Assembly: GCA_022225965.2 (NCBI GenBank)
Contig: JAKJXP020000004.1
Location: 434,001 to 498,000 of the forward strand
DNA length: 64,000 bases
Source: Diatrype stigma
Lineage: Eukaryota > Ascomycota > Sordariomycetes > Xylariales > Diatrypaceae
Direction of reading: 5' to 3'
Shown here one piece after another: positions 1 through 12,974 of the stretch. Each line of letters begins with the position of its first letter. The first letter of the stretch is position 1. The notes beneath the pieces are model-generated. The model made no database searches. It worked only from the letters and a program-made list of their open reading frames with translations, and was not told where the DNA came from. The translations under genes and the position numbers were made by a program.

Positions 1-670
1 CGTTAGGTTGAAGGAGACGGCGAGAGCGATTGGCGTGCTTGCTCGAGAAAATCCAGGTCGCCACGTCGCGGCAAGGGAAGTTGTCAAGCTCGCGCAGTCA
101 GAAGCAAGCTGATGAAACGAGCCCTCTTTAGATTCGCAGCAATCCATATCAATCTGTAATTTATGCAATTACTGTCAATTTACAGTGATGGCAGGACAAA
201 ATCGGCGACGAAATCAATAAGACTGAAACTGATACTAAATGTTCGCTAATATAAGGCAATGCGATGCGGAAAGTTATTATGGATTATATTAATCCTACGT
301 AAGGGAGGAATGGGGGTTAAAGTATGCCTGAAATGCCGAATTCCGATCCATTTTTCATGCGACAACATGCCTACTTTCATAGGTACTTAGTCTGCTTTGA
401 TGTTATATCGCAGGAACATATAATGCAGGTGACCTTGGCAATAACTGCAGCCTGACTTGTTATACAGCCTTAGACTTCCCCTTACCTCTTCTTGACTGAA
501 TCCTTGTTAGGCAGTTGGTCGTCGACCACATCTACACCATACTACCGTTTCATTGCTACCCCCCAATACCTTTACATCTCCTGGATACTGATGTTACTCT
601 TTCTGTTGCAAAGAAAGCAGGCTCCTGGTTGACCGTGATCCGACTTCTAAATAATCAAGATCTCAGTCCC
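1..670. other. Left-edge non-coding sequence
   Basis: No convincing gene is seen. The reading frame that runs into the first gene from about 515 lacks an ATG before 671 that would suit a secreted flavoprotein, so this stretch is read as upstream region and 5' leader of the oxidase that follows. It is moderately AT-rich and without obvious repeats. Confidence 0.5.
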
Positions 671-2512
671 ATGACAGCTCAAATATTCTCACTGGGAGTC
701 TTCCACTTCGTCCTTTTTTCATCTCTATTTGCCGTTTCAACCATGGCATGCGTTGACCTGAGGAAAATTCTCACAGACCCGAAGAATGTCTGGTCTCCTC
801 AGACCAGCGTCCGATTCCCAGATGACAAGGACTTTGTGAACGTCACAGAGCGATGGACGACATTCAACCCGCCTACCTTCGCAGCAGCCATCAGTCCAGC
901 AACAGAGGACGATGTCATTAAAGCCGTATGTGGTAATAGTCTGTCCACTAGATTTCCGTGCTTCGTACCAGATAATTTTTACTAAATCATGTGTGCAACA
1001 ATCCAGATCAAACTCGCGCGTTTGCACGACATCCCTTTCCTTGCTACAGGGGCTCGTCATGGCTATTCCCCCACTCTTGGAAGGCTCAAGGGAGGTCTAG
1101 CCCTGGATTTAAGCCAGATCAATATGGTCGATATAGACCACACCGCAGGCATACTGACCGTAGGTGGTGGTACTTCCCTGAGCCAATTGTTCGACCCCCT
1201 GGACGAAGCGGGTTACGAGATCCGTAAGTTCATGTGTAACACTTCTCTCCATCCCTGTTTGATTTGACTGATCATGGATTCAACAGAGACCGGATCTTGC
1301 TCTGGTCCTGGCGTGGTCGGGATTACCCTAGGTGGGGGTGTAGGACGGTTCACTGGGATATACGGCTTGGTAGCTGATGCCTTAGTATCTGCACGACTAG
1401 TTACCGCCAGAGGTGACGTAGTGGAGGCGTCCGAGACCTCCAATTCTGATTTGTTTTGGGCCATTCGTGGTGCTGGAGCCAACTTCGGCGTTGTTACTTC
1501 GGCAACCTACCGCCTCCACAAGCGAAGCTCTGAAAAGGGGGAAGTGACGAACATAGACATGATCTTCCCCGCTGAAATGAGCTCGGCCTACTTCAAAGCT
1601 GTGGAGTCATATGGGGCAATGCCAGAACGGCTGGCTTCTGTTTCGGTGATACACTATAATCAAGATACGAACCAGGTGGGCAATCCAGCAACCTTGACTT
1701 GGTAGTACCGCCTCTGCTGATCTACAAGACTCAAATCCTTGCCAGTCTGGTGTATTTGGGCCCTGAATCCGAAGCACGTGAAGCGGCGAAACCAATCCTC
1801 GAGCTGAATCCTCCTATCAAGAATCTCGCCGTCGTCCCGTGGAGTAAGCTACTGGCTACCCACGGATTTGGATTCGACGCCGCAGTTAACGCGAAGAACA
1901 TTGTCCGTGCAATATATGGCAGCAATACTCGTCAGATCTCTGCGTCTACGTACGACAAGGTGTTTGCTAAGATGCAGGCGTTCTATGCGGCCAATCCCGA
2001 TGCTCGTACTAGTCTTGTCGAACTTGAAATCTTCCCCAACCAAGCTACTGCTGCCGTGCCCCATGATCGAACTTCATATCCTTGGAGAGATGCACAAGGC
2101 TATATGTACGTATCCCACGATACTGATCATACCATGACTACACGCAATTGGTGATGTATCTTTATACTAACCGTCGTCTCATAGGCTACCCTTCTTCATG
2201 TGGACAGAGCGTGGCGGCAAAACTGAAGAAATTGTGAAGAAATTCGGACCGGACCTTCGTAGAGATTTCGTTGCCGCTTCGGGATATCCGGATTTACAAG
2301 TAACCATACCCTACGCATTTGGCGATGAAACCCTTGAGCAGATCTACGGGCCTGACAAACTGCCTCGACTTTCTGCCTTGAAAAAAGCTTGGGACCCGGA
2401 CAATGTCTTCGCCTACCTCCATCCACTCCCAACAGAGTACCCGAAGACTGCGAAAGGTAAAGTATCCTCCACACCCTGATCTACAAGCTGTCCTAACACA
2501 TATTCAGAGTAG
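671..2512 (+). CDS. FAD-linked oxidoreductase, berberine-bridge (BBE) type
   Basis: Likely secreted flavoprotein oxidase of the FAD_binding_4/BBE family, which oxidises alcohols, amines or C-H bonds with O2. The start at 671 gives a hydrophobic signal-like leader. The FAD domain carries ATGARHGYSPTLGRLKGG, GVVGITLGGGVGRFTGIYG and DLFWAIRGAGANFGVVT; the C-terminus has the BBE motif WDPDNVFAY. Introns seen: 926-1006, 1224-1286, 2106-2184 and 2457-2507. Around 1646-1728 the frame changes. Treating 1646-1728 as an 83-nt intron keeps the gene open (about 494 aa), but it deletes residues such as HYNQDTNQ that look genuinely coding, so a 1-nt frameshift is the alternative. Family assignment is firm; integrity of the middle is not. 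No obvious partner gene lies within 1.5 kb. Confidence 0.8.
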
Positions 2513-4040
2513 CGATGTGGTCCAACAAGTGCCAACTCTAGCCCTAGACTTATATGTGCACAGACATAATCCGCGACAGCAATAGGGGCTCTACTAAAGT
2601 CTATAACCACAATTGCGATTGCTTCTATGTGCTTCTATATGAGGAAGACTGGCTATGAATTTCTTCATCTCTTTCATTCCCTCGGCTTTAGAGTCTAAGT
2701 ATGTAGTTAGTTGAAAACTGATATAACCAACCAAACCCCGCACCTTGTCAAATGGCCGTACTGGACGTTGTAAGAATTGCTGGTAGTGTGTATGTTTACT
2801 TGAAGCGGAATGTGTGAATGTCTTGACAGCAGGTGAATATTAAGGGATTAGGTCACAAGTGAGCAGGCAGGGTATCAAATAATTCTACCCATGCGATAGC
2901 CATGAGATATGATACGAAGGTAGAGGCTAAAAGTCAGATACAGTATAACGACCCCTAAAAATGAACAGTACTATGTATACTTCATTTCCGATGCGGATTA
3001 GCATACGGCCACTAAGATATGCCTTATTTCAAGCTTCCGGCTTATCTTCAAGTGTAAATATTTTTAAAGGGCTTAGGTTACTTGCTTACTTTAGCAAGAT
3101 CTACCACCCGGTTCGTGCATAGGAATGATAAGAGATATGGCAGCAAATAGCACGATGAGATAACTAAGTAACCCTTGAAACAATTCTGACGGCCGCAGCT
3201 ACCCGTGTTTGTTCCGTGGGTTAAATAGATTGCAGGTGGCAGTATTTATAAGAGCAGCACTTATAACCTTAAATGATGAGGTGGTTACTGTCATCTCTAA
3301 TTGCAGATTGGAGTTCTTAAATCGAAGCCCACATTAACGATGCGTTGGCGTTTAACTTGTTCCCGTTTAGCGGTATCATACGTAACTGCCTACCTAGTAC
3401 GAAGTACGTATGTGAAACAGCGAATCTATGATAGGCGTTTAGCAAGTATACCGCCATTCTCAACACAACGTGATAGCGATGGCCTACTGCATGACAGCAC
3501 ATCTTAGCAGGACTCGGATACCCGTGCCTACCTACCAAGCTGTTATATACAGCACTATATACAGCACTAACACGCACGCAATCCTGTATCTCTGGGATGT
3601 AGCAAGGGGTTCCTAGGTATGTACATCGCAGTTGCCAAGCGTAAGATCATGTCACGGCAGCACGGCTACTCTCATAATACATATACCTGCTTAAGTGCAC
3701 ATGGCATCGGGCAACTCCTATCTGCTTAAGCCGATGCTAGGAACATGACTGGGAACATGACTGGTATGCACCTGCATTAGCGGTGAACGGGCAGGTTCGT
3801 ACCTACATACCCAAGTGCCTAGGTGCTAGGTAGCTAACCTTAGAAGTAGGTATGTGCTAAGCATGGGAATGGGCAGATAGGCTTGCGTAACGAACATACC
3901 TACTGGGTATACTTCGTATAGGTATATATATATGTAGGTACCCCCTTATCTGCTTGGTACCGACAGCACCCATACTACTTCCTTTGCTCCATGAACGGCG
4001 AACGGCGACGAGCAAGACGAAGAAGACGACGACAACGGCC
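2513..4040. other. Gene-free spacer
   Basis: No supported gene. Short reading frames at 3301-3577 look random. From about 3600 the sequence has many short TAGGTA/TACCTA-type words and a small tandem (aacatgactgg twice near 3745-3770). This low-complexity style recurs in other spacers here and probably reflects upstream sequence of the next gene. Confidence 0.5.
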
Positions 4041-5441
4041 ATGACTACACCTCTGAGCGCCGTCGTAGTCGGTGCGGGCCCGGGCGGCATCACCGTGCTG
4101 GGCAATCTGCTCGAGCACCTGCCGAGAACTACCACCGCCGTGGCCTCTGCCGCGGCCGCTGCCGCTACCGCTACCACGCAGAAGAAGCTGCTGTGGGTGG
4201 ACCCACAGTTCCGCGGCGGTCGGATCAACGCCCGCTATCGCGAAGTGCCCAGCAATACCAAGGTCGAGCTGTTCAACAAGTTCGCGCACGAGGTCTCCGC
4301 CTTCCGGGACGTGATCGAGCGCAGTCCGAAGCCCAATGCCGTCACCGCCCTGGAGGGCCTGCCCCAGGATAAGGGGTGCCCGCTCAGCTACGCCGCCGAC
4401 TTGTGTCTGATGCTCACCGAGGGCTTGCGCAAGCACCCCGACGTAGAGACGCGCCAGAGTCAGGTCACGGCTGCTACTTTGGATAAGGTCTGCCTATCTG
4501 TCGGTCGGTCTGTCTCACAGAATTCTAGGCTAATCATTACGTAGCGGACAAACATCTGGGATGTTAAACTGAAAGACGGCGAGCCCGTGCTGGCATCGCG
4601 TCTGATACTCTGCACGGGGTCCAGCCCGATCTCCAAACCCCTCCCGATCCTCGAACGGCTGCGCCTCGCCAGCCTCCAGGAGATCCACCTGGACACCGCC
4701 CTCGCACCCTCCGTCCTGGCCCGGACGTTGGATCCGTCCGCCGCATCGCCCAGCCCCACCGTCGCCGTCGTGGGCGCGTCGCACTCGGCCATCCTCGTGC
4801 TGATGAACCTGGTCGAGCTGGCGCGGACCTCGCACCCGCGCCTGCGGATCAAGTGGTTCACGCGCAACCGCCTGCGCTACGCCGAGTACATGGACGGCTG
4901 GATCCTGCGGGACAACACGGGGCTGAAGGGCCAGGCGGCCGAGTGGGCGCGCCAGAACCTCGACTTCGACGACGGCAATAGTGACGACGGAGGCGATGCC
5001 GCCTTTGCCGAACGGAGCCCCGTGCGCGACCTGGTCACCCGGGTCTGGACCGCCGGCGGGCGCGAGGACCAGGCCTACCGGGCCGAGCTGCCGGGCTGCA
5101 CGCACATCGTGCAGGCCGTCGGGTACGAGAACCACCCGCTGCCGCAGCTGCACGTCATCGGGCCGCACGACGGCGCCGCTAAGCCGCTGGACGTCGAGTT
5201 CGACCACGAGACCGGCCGCTTCTTCGAGAGGAGCAGCCGGCCGGGGTCGGCGAGCACCGCGGCAGCGGCGGGAGCGGTGGCGGCGGCGAAGGAGAAGCGC
5301 GAGTACGTGCCTGGCATATTCGGGGCGGGCATAGCCTTCCCGGAGCGCGTGGTGGACCCGCACGGCAACGTCGAGTACGCCGTGGGGTTCTGGAAGTTCA
5401 TGCGGTATGTCAGCAGAGTTGCGCCTGGGTGGCTTGACTAG
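4041..5441 (+). CDS. FAD/NAD(P)-binding oxidoreductase, ornithine-monooxygenase-like fold
   Basis: Predicted 447-aa two-dinucleotide-binding flavoprotein. The ATG at 4041 is the first in frame and sits directly before the N-terminal FAD motif VVVGAGPGGITVLGNLL (about residues 8-24). Intron 4488-4544 (57 nt) joins the two exons in phase 0. A second Rossmann motif, VAVVGASHSAILVLMNL, lies near residues 216-232, followed by KWFTRNRLRYAEYMDGW. The C-terminal part has VPGIFGAGIAFPERVVD. The layout recalls K_oxygenase/pyridine-nucleotide-disulfide oxidoreductase families, usually 400-500 aa. An Ala/Thr-rich insert (about residues 35-55) is encoded by GC-rich simple sequence and is probably a disordered loop. 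Substrate cannot be told; hydroxylation or redox tailoring of a small molecule is the family expectation. Confidence 0.8.
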
Positions 5442-6770
5442 CGGGAATGGAATGGTTACCTTAGCTACCTACATATACATAGGTGGTAACAACCTCCGAC
5501 TTACTACAATGCAGAGCGGAGCAGAGCTTATGAGCGGGCTGGTTAGGTAATTTGGGTATATAGGTACATAGTAGTAAGTAAGTAATTTAGCCATAGAGTA
5601 TAGAGCATTTGAATATAAAGCTTTGTCGCTTCCACCATGAGGGATGCCTTCGTTATCTCTAGATTAGCTTGAAATGTAGGGGACAATACTCAACGGCCGT
5701 AACGAGCTGCTCTATCCTACATGTTTATATGTATCCGCGTCACCCAACTCCAGATATTATACTACATAATTCAATCTAGTATACACCTATAAATATATTT
5801 GACTTTCGGGGATTATCGCTGACATTGCCACTCGTTATTGTAAGTGTGCACGAAGTCCTATGACTACATGTAGATGGTGCAGCTATAGGGCAGTTCATTA
5901 GGTGTCGCAGGTACAGTAGACAGGCCGGGAAGTTGGCAGGTTGGGTGTGGTGACAGCGGCCGTTTAGGATATTGGGTGGATTGAATAGGCCAGTGCAGGA
6001 ATACACAGCTCAATGTAAGTACGTTGCTAGCGTAGGTACATACACGGCGATAGGAGGCTTTAGCTTAGCACATTCATTCACAGCCTAAAACCGCCTGAAG
6101 TAGAGGTAGCATCATAGCCAGAGCTATGATTCTCAAGTACTTAGCCCACATACATCTAGCAGGTACATACACGCCTGCTTGTACAAAACAGACACGTACA
6201 TACCTAGGTAGTTACATACCGACGTACATACCTGCGTACATACCTACCGACATCATGCCTGTTACGCATACTGACATCCTCATCTTCGCACCTCGCAGCT
6301 GCTTCGTAAGATTGTTTGCGTTGCTGCCTGACAATCCCATTGTATGTGCATCCATGCATCTATCTATTGGTTTACCTTATCTCCCTGTCCACCTCTACAG
6401 GCCGAGTAACACCCATCCAATGATTCCACTACATTAGATCCTCATCATTTCGACCCGAATCCCATCCTTGGCCCATTTTCAAGACACGACAACCCCGCGG
6501 ACAAATCAGCCTCGTCCCACTACATCCCGCCACAACCTTCCCACCAGGCTGAATATCGCGCCTGACTTCCCTCTATTCCACCTTGGAGTAGCAAGATACT
6601 ACCGCAGCAGTCGGTCGACTATGCAGCTGGAAGGTATCTAACAGCATGTAGGAGTCTGTAAATCTGCATTCAACCATCCTCCAATCATCAAAGGACACCT
6701 TTTTGGCCACGGATCCGTCGGAATTTCTCACACTACCGGTATATCGCGTTGATCAGATTATTGTATCGCG
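5442..6770. other. Spacer rich in TACCTACATAC-type words
   Basis: No gene is supported. The tracts at about 5460-5590 and 6140-6260 are built from repeated GTACATAC/TACCTACAT words, and the open frame over the second tract is simply translated repeat. From about 6480 onward the sequence is the pyrimidine-rich upstream region of the gene at 6771. Confidence 0.5.
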
Positions 6771-8212
6771 ATGGCTACCCCGGCCGTTATCTCAGATGAC
6801 TGGGAAGAAGTGGACGGCGATGACTTCTCTGTTGTTTCTGTCCCAGGTTCTGATGACCACAGCAATGCGGGCAAGGACAGCTTCCAAGACTGCCTTCTAT
6901 CTGTTGGCACTCTCACGGATAATCCTGTGACCGAAGGTAGTGAGCACTCTACCGCATCCGGTAACAACGATTGCAACGAGGCTCAAGGCGCAAAGACCTG
7001 TGACGTTAATGACGTTGATGGCGTTGATGAGGTTGATGAGGTTGAGCGACGAGGCATGGATACGAAGGATGTCGCAGAGCCTGAAGAAGCCCCGCTGCAG
7101 CCACTCCATGACTTCTTAGACTCGGACGACGTTGGCCCTGGCTCCCTGGGCACAATCAACTCCTCTTTGATCAAACTTATCGAGGATATCATCAGCTTTC
7201 TCGACTTCAAATGCAGTTTCGAACAGTCCGAAACCCAAAAGATCAAGTCTGGATGCCATGCCCTATTGGTCCACCTCCGATCTTTGAGTCCCGTTTTGGA
7301 AGGATACGCTAAGCACTTCGAATCTGGGAAGGACAACCGCCGCGGCCTTCCCCTTGATCCCGGTCTAGAGTCATGGCTGTCGAATCTCACAACCGAGATG
7401 CTGACCCTGCAGAAGGAACTGCAGGACAGCATGGACCGCAAAGCGTATGGGATACTTGAGACCAGATATCTTCAAGATGCCCGCCGATTTGAAGAGGCAG
7501 TGGAAATCTTCACGGCTCAGATGGACGCGCTCATGCCTACCATTCAAGAGTGCGCTAGTTCGCGATCCCCACCCCCACCTCAGCCCTATCGCTGACCTGT
7601 TATTGTAGGGATTATGATATATTCTTTACTAGCAATGAGTTCCTGTCTCTCGAGGGCAACGACCAAGCCTCGAACAAATCGGAGGCTACCTTGGAAGTCC
7701 AACAGAAGCGTGTGCAAAGCGACAATGACATCTGGAACTTGCGCCAGGAGCTGTACGATCTCAAGGATCAAGTCGCTAGCTGTGCAAATGAGCTCGGGGT
7801 CCATCAGCCGCAGCATGCGGGTCTGGGTTCTGGGGAAAATGCCGGCTTGCTGACTGGGATCGCGCAATCGTACCGGTTCATCCATACTTCGCTCGACGTC
7901 ATCTTATCGAACCATGTCTCCGACTGGATCGACAACAGTGTGAGCGGGGGTCTCACCTACGCCGAATTCTGCCGACTAAGTCCGGACATTATTCGAACAC
8001 TGCATGTACAACTCAAGAGCCTCGTTAAGCATGTGTCCGATGAGATGTACAGCGCCAGAACACTTCGCTACATGAACGACCCAGACAACATCCTAGAGCA
8101 GGATGCAACCCCTTCACTCAACGATACGCTCTTGAACGAGCTCTACTCCTTGGAGGACACGTTGATCTCGATGTTCAAACTGACCAAACCTGCGATTTAT
8201 GCCCCGGAGTAG
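6771..8212 (+). CDS. Unrecognised acidic, helix-rich protein
   Basis: I do not recognise this family. Two exons join across intron 7550-7608 (59 nt, ends TTGTAG) in phase 2 to give 460 aa. The N-terminal ~120 residues are acidic and low in complexity (for example SDDWEEVDGDDFSVVSVPGS, and a D/E-V repeat around residues 82-96), suggesting a disordered region. The rest is rich in leucine, glutamate, glutamine and lysine with heptad-like stretches (such as LTLQKELQDSMDRKAYG and NLRQELYDLKDQVASC), consistent with coiled coils or a helical bundle. No signal peptide, membrane segment or catalytic motif is evident. The gene is isolated on both sides. It is a conserved-looking fungal hypothetical protein; codon use and a clean intron argue that it is real. 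Confidence 0.75.
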
Positions 8213-9373
8213 AATCCCCGTGTCTATCTACACCGAAAGGCCTACACCATGCATGCAGCCTACGACTTTGACGACTATTTGATTTGGTATCATAGGCTGA
8301 TTGGCATAATCACCTCGGCTAGTTCAGGATGCGCTAGGAGTTATATGGTTTGCGATTTTCTTTCCGAGAGCTCGTGCGGCTTATACACACACACAAATGC
8401 CGCCGAATCATCCTTTATGTCAGAATGTTTCCACCGATGTTTTCTCGTTTGCTATAACTATCTTTTCAGAGACAGTAGACCCGTTAGATGGCTGGCCGAT
8501 GAGGCTTTTTGGGTCATCCCTTAAGATTTGGCAAGAATGTGTCATCGTTGCATTGATGTATCAAGAGTTTACGTCCAAATTAATACCACCATGTTCTCTT
8601 CTCTATAGACTGACGTGTTCCACGACGGATGGTAAAAAGTCCTAAGGTGCAGGTTTCTTGAAGTAGTGATCCTGTCTAATTATAGGTATACCTAGCTCGA
8701 ACACAGGATACGTAGGACCTCTTGGATGTTTGTATATTTAACTTATCTGTTCGTTCTTCTCGAGACCATCGGATATGACTGGCAGTGTTTAGTACTTTCA
8801 AGATGAGAATCAAGACACACTCAGGGCGCTTGTGGGTTCTTTGTCGCTGGCCAGATGTACGGGCATCTGTGTCGACAAATCCCGATATATTCATACAAAC
8901 GTGGAAATGCCAATGCCATTATCCCGTTACACCCCTTACTAACCAAAAGCCGTGCTTGTAGTTAAAATTTCCTGGGCAAGCCATGGCGTTCTTCCGAATA
9001 AGCAGGTGCACATCTGGGGTTGGTATAGCTTACGAGATTATCATGGGTGTGTATCACGTACCGTCCACATCTTCCTTTAGGTTTAACACAAAAAATACGA
9101 CTAACAATGAACTGGTCGGGCTTTTAAATAAACTCCAAAAGATATCGTTAATTCTCTTAGTAATGTCCCCGTTTTGACCCCTCTCCCTTTTTACCGTTTT
9201 ATGTATACCACTTGCCGCGTAACCGGTTCACCGACGCGCCAGCCGACCCCTTCCCTGACTTCCTTTAGTCAACTACCACCAATTACAACCAGATGCAAGT
9301 ACTAACACCAATATAATCTCTATAATGGAGTATTCCCTTCTTCCCACAACTCGCCAGGTTGGAAAAGCTTCTC
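8213..9373. other. Convergent spacer
   Basis: Lies between the 3' ends of the coiled-coil-like gene (plus strand) and the zinc-finger gene (minus strand). Only short random frames are present. I see no RNA gene or repeat. Confidence 0.5.
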
Positions 9374-12244
9374 CTAATCTATATCGAAGGAGAAATATAG
9401 CGAATCCGGGGGGTAAGGAGACGGATTTAAGAACTGAAAATCTCCCAGGGTAAGATAGCTTGCTGTTTCTATAGCTGGTGATACCGTATTCTCTGCCGAC
9501 GCTCCTAGCGCTGGCAATGGAGAATCTGTAGACCCAAGAGACAGAGGAATTGACATGAGAGGCGGTCCTGAGGAACTGGTCGTGGAGGGAATCATATGAC
9601 CTTCTCCGGATTCCATGCTCTCTATGTGATCTTCCCGTTGTTCAAGGGGAGTGGACCCCGACTTGGTCCCATTAGAGACAGAGCCGAAAATAGGGGAATC
9701 CGGTATCTGGAAAGTGGCTCCATCCGCCTGCGGAAGTGACAATGATGATATTAGAGGCGACTGAGAAGGGGCGGGCGCCGGCCTTCGATGGGAAACCCAG
9801 TTCTCATAAATCACATCCAGTCCTTGGGATAGGATCTGCCGGCCTTGGACAGATCTTTCTTGGCTTGATAACGACCAGATCTCGCTTCGATCTAGCTCTT
9901 GCATCAAAATATCATGCCCTCGATTCTCCCAATACTCTTTGAAAGAACTCATCTGCTCCGTCAATTCGCTATTCACGTAAGCGGAACACGGCCTCTCTAC
10001 CCCAGGGAATATAATCTCCCAGATCGCGAACCATTGGTCTTTCTCGGAGTGTGTCCTCTTTGATTTCTTGCTGAGAGCTTTGCTTTGCGAGGTTGTGATG
10101 CCATCCAGTTGGCTATCTGGCAGCCTTGAGCAGGGTGCCAGGCTCGTATTGTGCACTTCGTATACCTCGGAATCCTCGAATATCTGGAAACATCTGGGGC
10201 AGTAAAACTCGGGAGTGTGGCGGCGGTGAAGATGCTGCTTCACATCCCGTACGCGCCTGTGCGCCAACTTGCAGCAGGTTTGGTATCTTTCTGGGTCTCG
10301 CTTCCAGTATGGGCATGCAAGAACCTTTTTCTGGGTGTCATTGAGCCGTGTTTGCTTAGCGAGCCTCAAAGAGGTTCCATACTCTCCGATACAGCCTTGG
10401 TCATCAGACTTTCTTTTGGTTCCGCTATTCGACACAGAAGAGCTGGACGGGGAAGACGTAGAAGTCGCGAGAATATTGCTGGCATTATTTACTATTGGAT
10501 GAGGTTCGTTCTGCTCTCCTGTTATTGTTGTGGGGGTTAGTTTGATGTCGTCGTTGTCATGGCGCTTATAGGGGTTCGCTGCCATGCATTGCCTCGGGCC
10601 ACGATAACCGCGTCTCGAAGCTAAGTAAACGCATTCTAGGCCCATTGTATCGCAACGGGAACATGGATTCAACATGTCGCATTTCAAATGTTTGCCTCGC
10701 TATTGATAGACGGTTTCCTCTGATCAGCACGTGCGATCTGATTACACAAGAGCGGGTTTAGGTTAAGGTCTCTTACACATGAAAGGCAGCCGATATGAAT
10801 CAGCCCAGGCTTAGGGACCGGGGCAGGCTTAGGGACCGGGGCAAGCTTAGGGGCTGGTTCAGGCTTAGGAACTGGCTTATGTTTAAACCATTGAGTGTAA
10901 TCGAGTAGGACAAAATCAAGTATATCGTGCTGTAGAGATGAAAGGGGTTGTAATGTGAGAGCTATTTCAAGCGATTGAGATGAATCAGATATTGACATTA
11001 GGTCCGAATCGGTAGCGATACTTTCGTCATGCCTTGGGCTGGTTCTTTCAGTAGGATGAATCGGCTCTTCACTTAACCCTACATGTGATGGCGAGTATGA
11101 ATCATGTTCTTGGCTCTTATGAGATGGGGGGAAATTCAAGCCTTGGATCCATGTTTCCGTACTTTTCGTTGTCGTCTGTGGTAGCTGTTACAATCCATTA
11201 GTGTATGAGGGTCTAGGAAGAGTTTTCGAGGGAAGTTACTGGATGGTCTGACGTGGGATTAGTCCTTTTTTCGTAGACATCTCTGTGCTGGTTTTCTTGG
11301 GGGTTCCTTCCCCTCAGGGCCATAATGAACTCTTCTTCATATACCCTAGAATTGGAAAATACGCCCGGTGAAAACTCTTCCTGCGTCTCTTGAGCGTCTC
11401 CTGATACCTGTGCAGTAGGAGGCTGGATGGCCTCGTTATCTTCTCGCTGTATGCCAACACAATTCGTAGTATCACATGTGAAGAGATGGGCCATCAATAT
11501 ACCCTTCGATGCCATGTTAGCGGAACAGGAGCACATATAGCCTTCTCGAACTGATAGACTGGTGCATTGACTGATGTGTTCAATGAAAGTGTCTTTAGGG
11601 TACGTCTCAAAGCCACATCTACATTTGAAGTGTCTTGGTTTCACATGATAATTTCCAGATATTGCTTGGCCTTTCGTTCCCATCCGTAGGGGGATAGCTT
11701 TTCGACAGAGTCAGAATCTTCCCATATACTTGTGCATGAGAATTTTGGGCACGTACGAAGCTGTAAAAAACCATCGAAACTCAGCTTTGGATCTCTTGGT
11801 ACTGAATATTTACCATTAGTTTTGGTAAGCATTCTATAGGGTAGTGGCGGCAAGTCTTTAGAAGCTAGCGATGCTGACACGTTGGATGCCATCAATGACG
11901 GCAAACTAAGGGTAGATGCTGTGGACAGTGTAGAGCCAACCCGTCTATCCAGGACGTTTGAGGGCCTCTTGAGTGCCTTGCCTATCAAATTATATCTTAG
12001 TCCTCTTGGTATGCACTATAGCTCGGATCAGATGTAACACACAGTAGTTTCGCTGGACGGTGCGGTTCTGTATGCGCTTGCGTTCAGTAGGTTTTGAACC
12101 TTTGATCCATTTGGAACCAAGTTTTGGGCTACCATGGTCGACAGAAGCGCTGTAAGTAAGGCCGTGGCTATTCGTAATGGCGATAGGTTCATGACGAATC
12201 TGCGATTTTCGAAATAAGTAATGCTCCATCGTTTTCTTCCGCAT
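9374..12244 (-). CDS. Zn2Cys6 plus C2H2-like zinc-finger protein (putative regulator)
   Basis: Five exons can be joined in phase: 12244-12043, 11981-11757, 11697-11240, 11184-10777 and 10699-9374, giving about 872 aa. Introns are 61, 59, 55 and 77 nt with good donors (GTACGT, GTAAGAG) and branch-like CTGAC/CTAAT. Across the last intron the protein forms a perfect zinc cluster C-x2-C-x6-C-x5-C-x2-C-x6-C (about residues 428-454), the intron falling just after the second Cys. Upstream, residues ~166-225 hold paired C2H2-like fingers (FKCRCGFETYPKD, YMCSCSANMASKG). Downstream, ~557-622 carries the fungal motif VLACPYWKRDPERYQTC followed by RVRDVKQHLHRRH. A Pro/Lys-rich tandem linker precedes the zinc cluster. 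Likely nuclear DNA-binding protein; targets unknown. The first exon and start are the least certain parts. Confidence 0.75.
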
Positions 12245-12587
12245 CCATGACCCGTCGCAGAATTACTAATGGGCTTCAAGAAGTAAGAAGTTGTTCACAT
12301 TTAGATAAGAAGCGATCACGAGTAGGTTAGAAGGGCTGAAAGTTGGGCTTAGGAGCGAACATTGGTTTTGCTACCCAGCTTCATGATATTGGCCGAAATC
12401 TCCAAATACGAAATAGACCGTTCGTAAGTGTAGATATGGCCAGTGGGCTGAATCAGCACTCAAATGAACAGCACAACCGCTGGCTTGTTGTGCTTTATGC
12501 TCCGATTGGCTGGCGGTTTTAGTAGCCAAGCAACTTGTCCCGTAAGAATAAGATGCCCCCTTTAAGTAGGCAAGTATGTATGTCTAC
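12245..12587. other. Upstream region of zinc-finger gene
   Basis: No gene seen. This is the presumed promoter and leader of the minus-strand regulator, ending where the decayed repeat block begins. Confidence 0.4.
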
Positions 12588-12905
12588 AAATCACTTCAGA
12601 TCAACGGCAACGAGGTTTGGTATAAGAACGTAATATTGGGTAAAACATAAGCCCCCGCCTAACTAAATAACAACGGCCCAGCAGCAGCGAAGCTGCTATT
12701 ACCCGCTTATAACGATATGCCCGAAAGGCGATATGCCAAAAGGGCAATAACGAAGCTGCTGCTGCCGGGCAAAACGGAACGGCACCGGCAGCGCTACTGC
12801 CAGCCTAGTACCCGAAAACGGGACAACATCGGCAGCGCTATTGCCAACGACTTACGTACGTACGACGAAGATTAACTAAAAGCAACCCACGTTAATATAT
12901 AAAGC
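12588..12905. repeat. Dispersed repeat, copy 1 (less decayed)
   Basis: About 318 bp that recurs at 13093-13395. It contains palindromic-looking, GC-richer pieces built from agcagcgaagctgctatta and ggcaataacgaagctgctgc. Relative to the second copy it keeps C and G where the other has T and A (for example gatcaacggcaacgagg here against aattaataataataaag there), so it is the less mutated copy. No coding potential. Confidence 0.75.
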
Positions 12906-12974
12906 AAAACCTATAAATAACCCCCTTAATAATATCCCGGTTTTATGCCTTTATTTTTTATTGCTTAAATAAAA

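Noticed and set aside
6126..6437. 103-codon plus-strand frame
   Set aside because: Encoded by TACATACC-type simple repeats; low-complexity translation without family features.
11641..11988. Separate zinc-finger protein ending at LEIIM
   Set aside because: A 59-nt GTACGT...AG intron (11698-11756) joins this frame in phase to the next exon, so it is part of the larger regulator.
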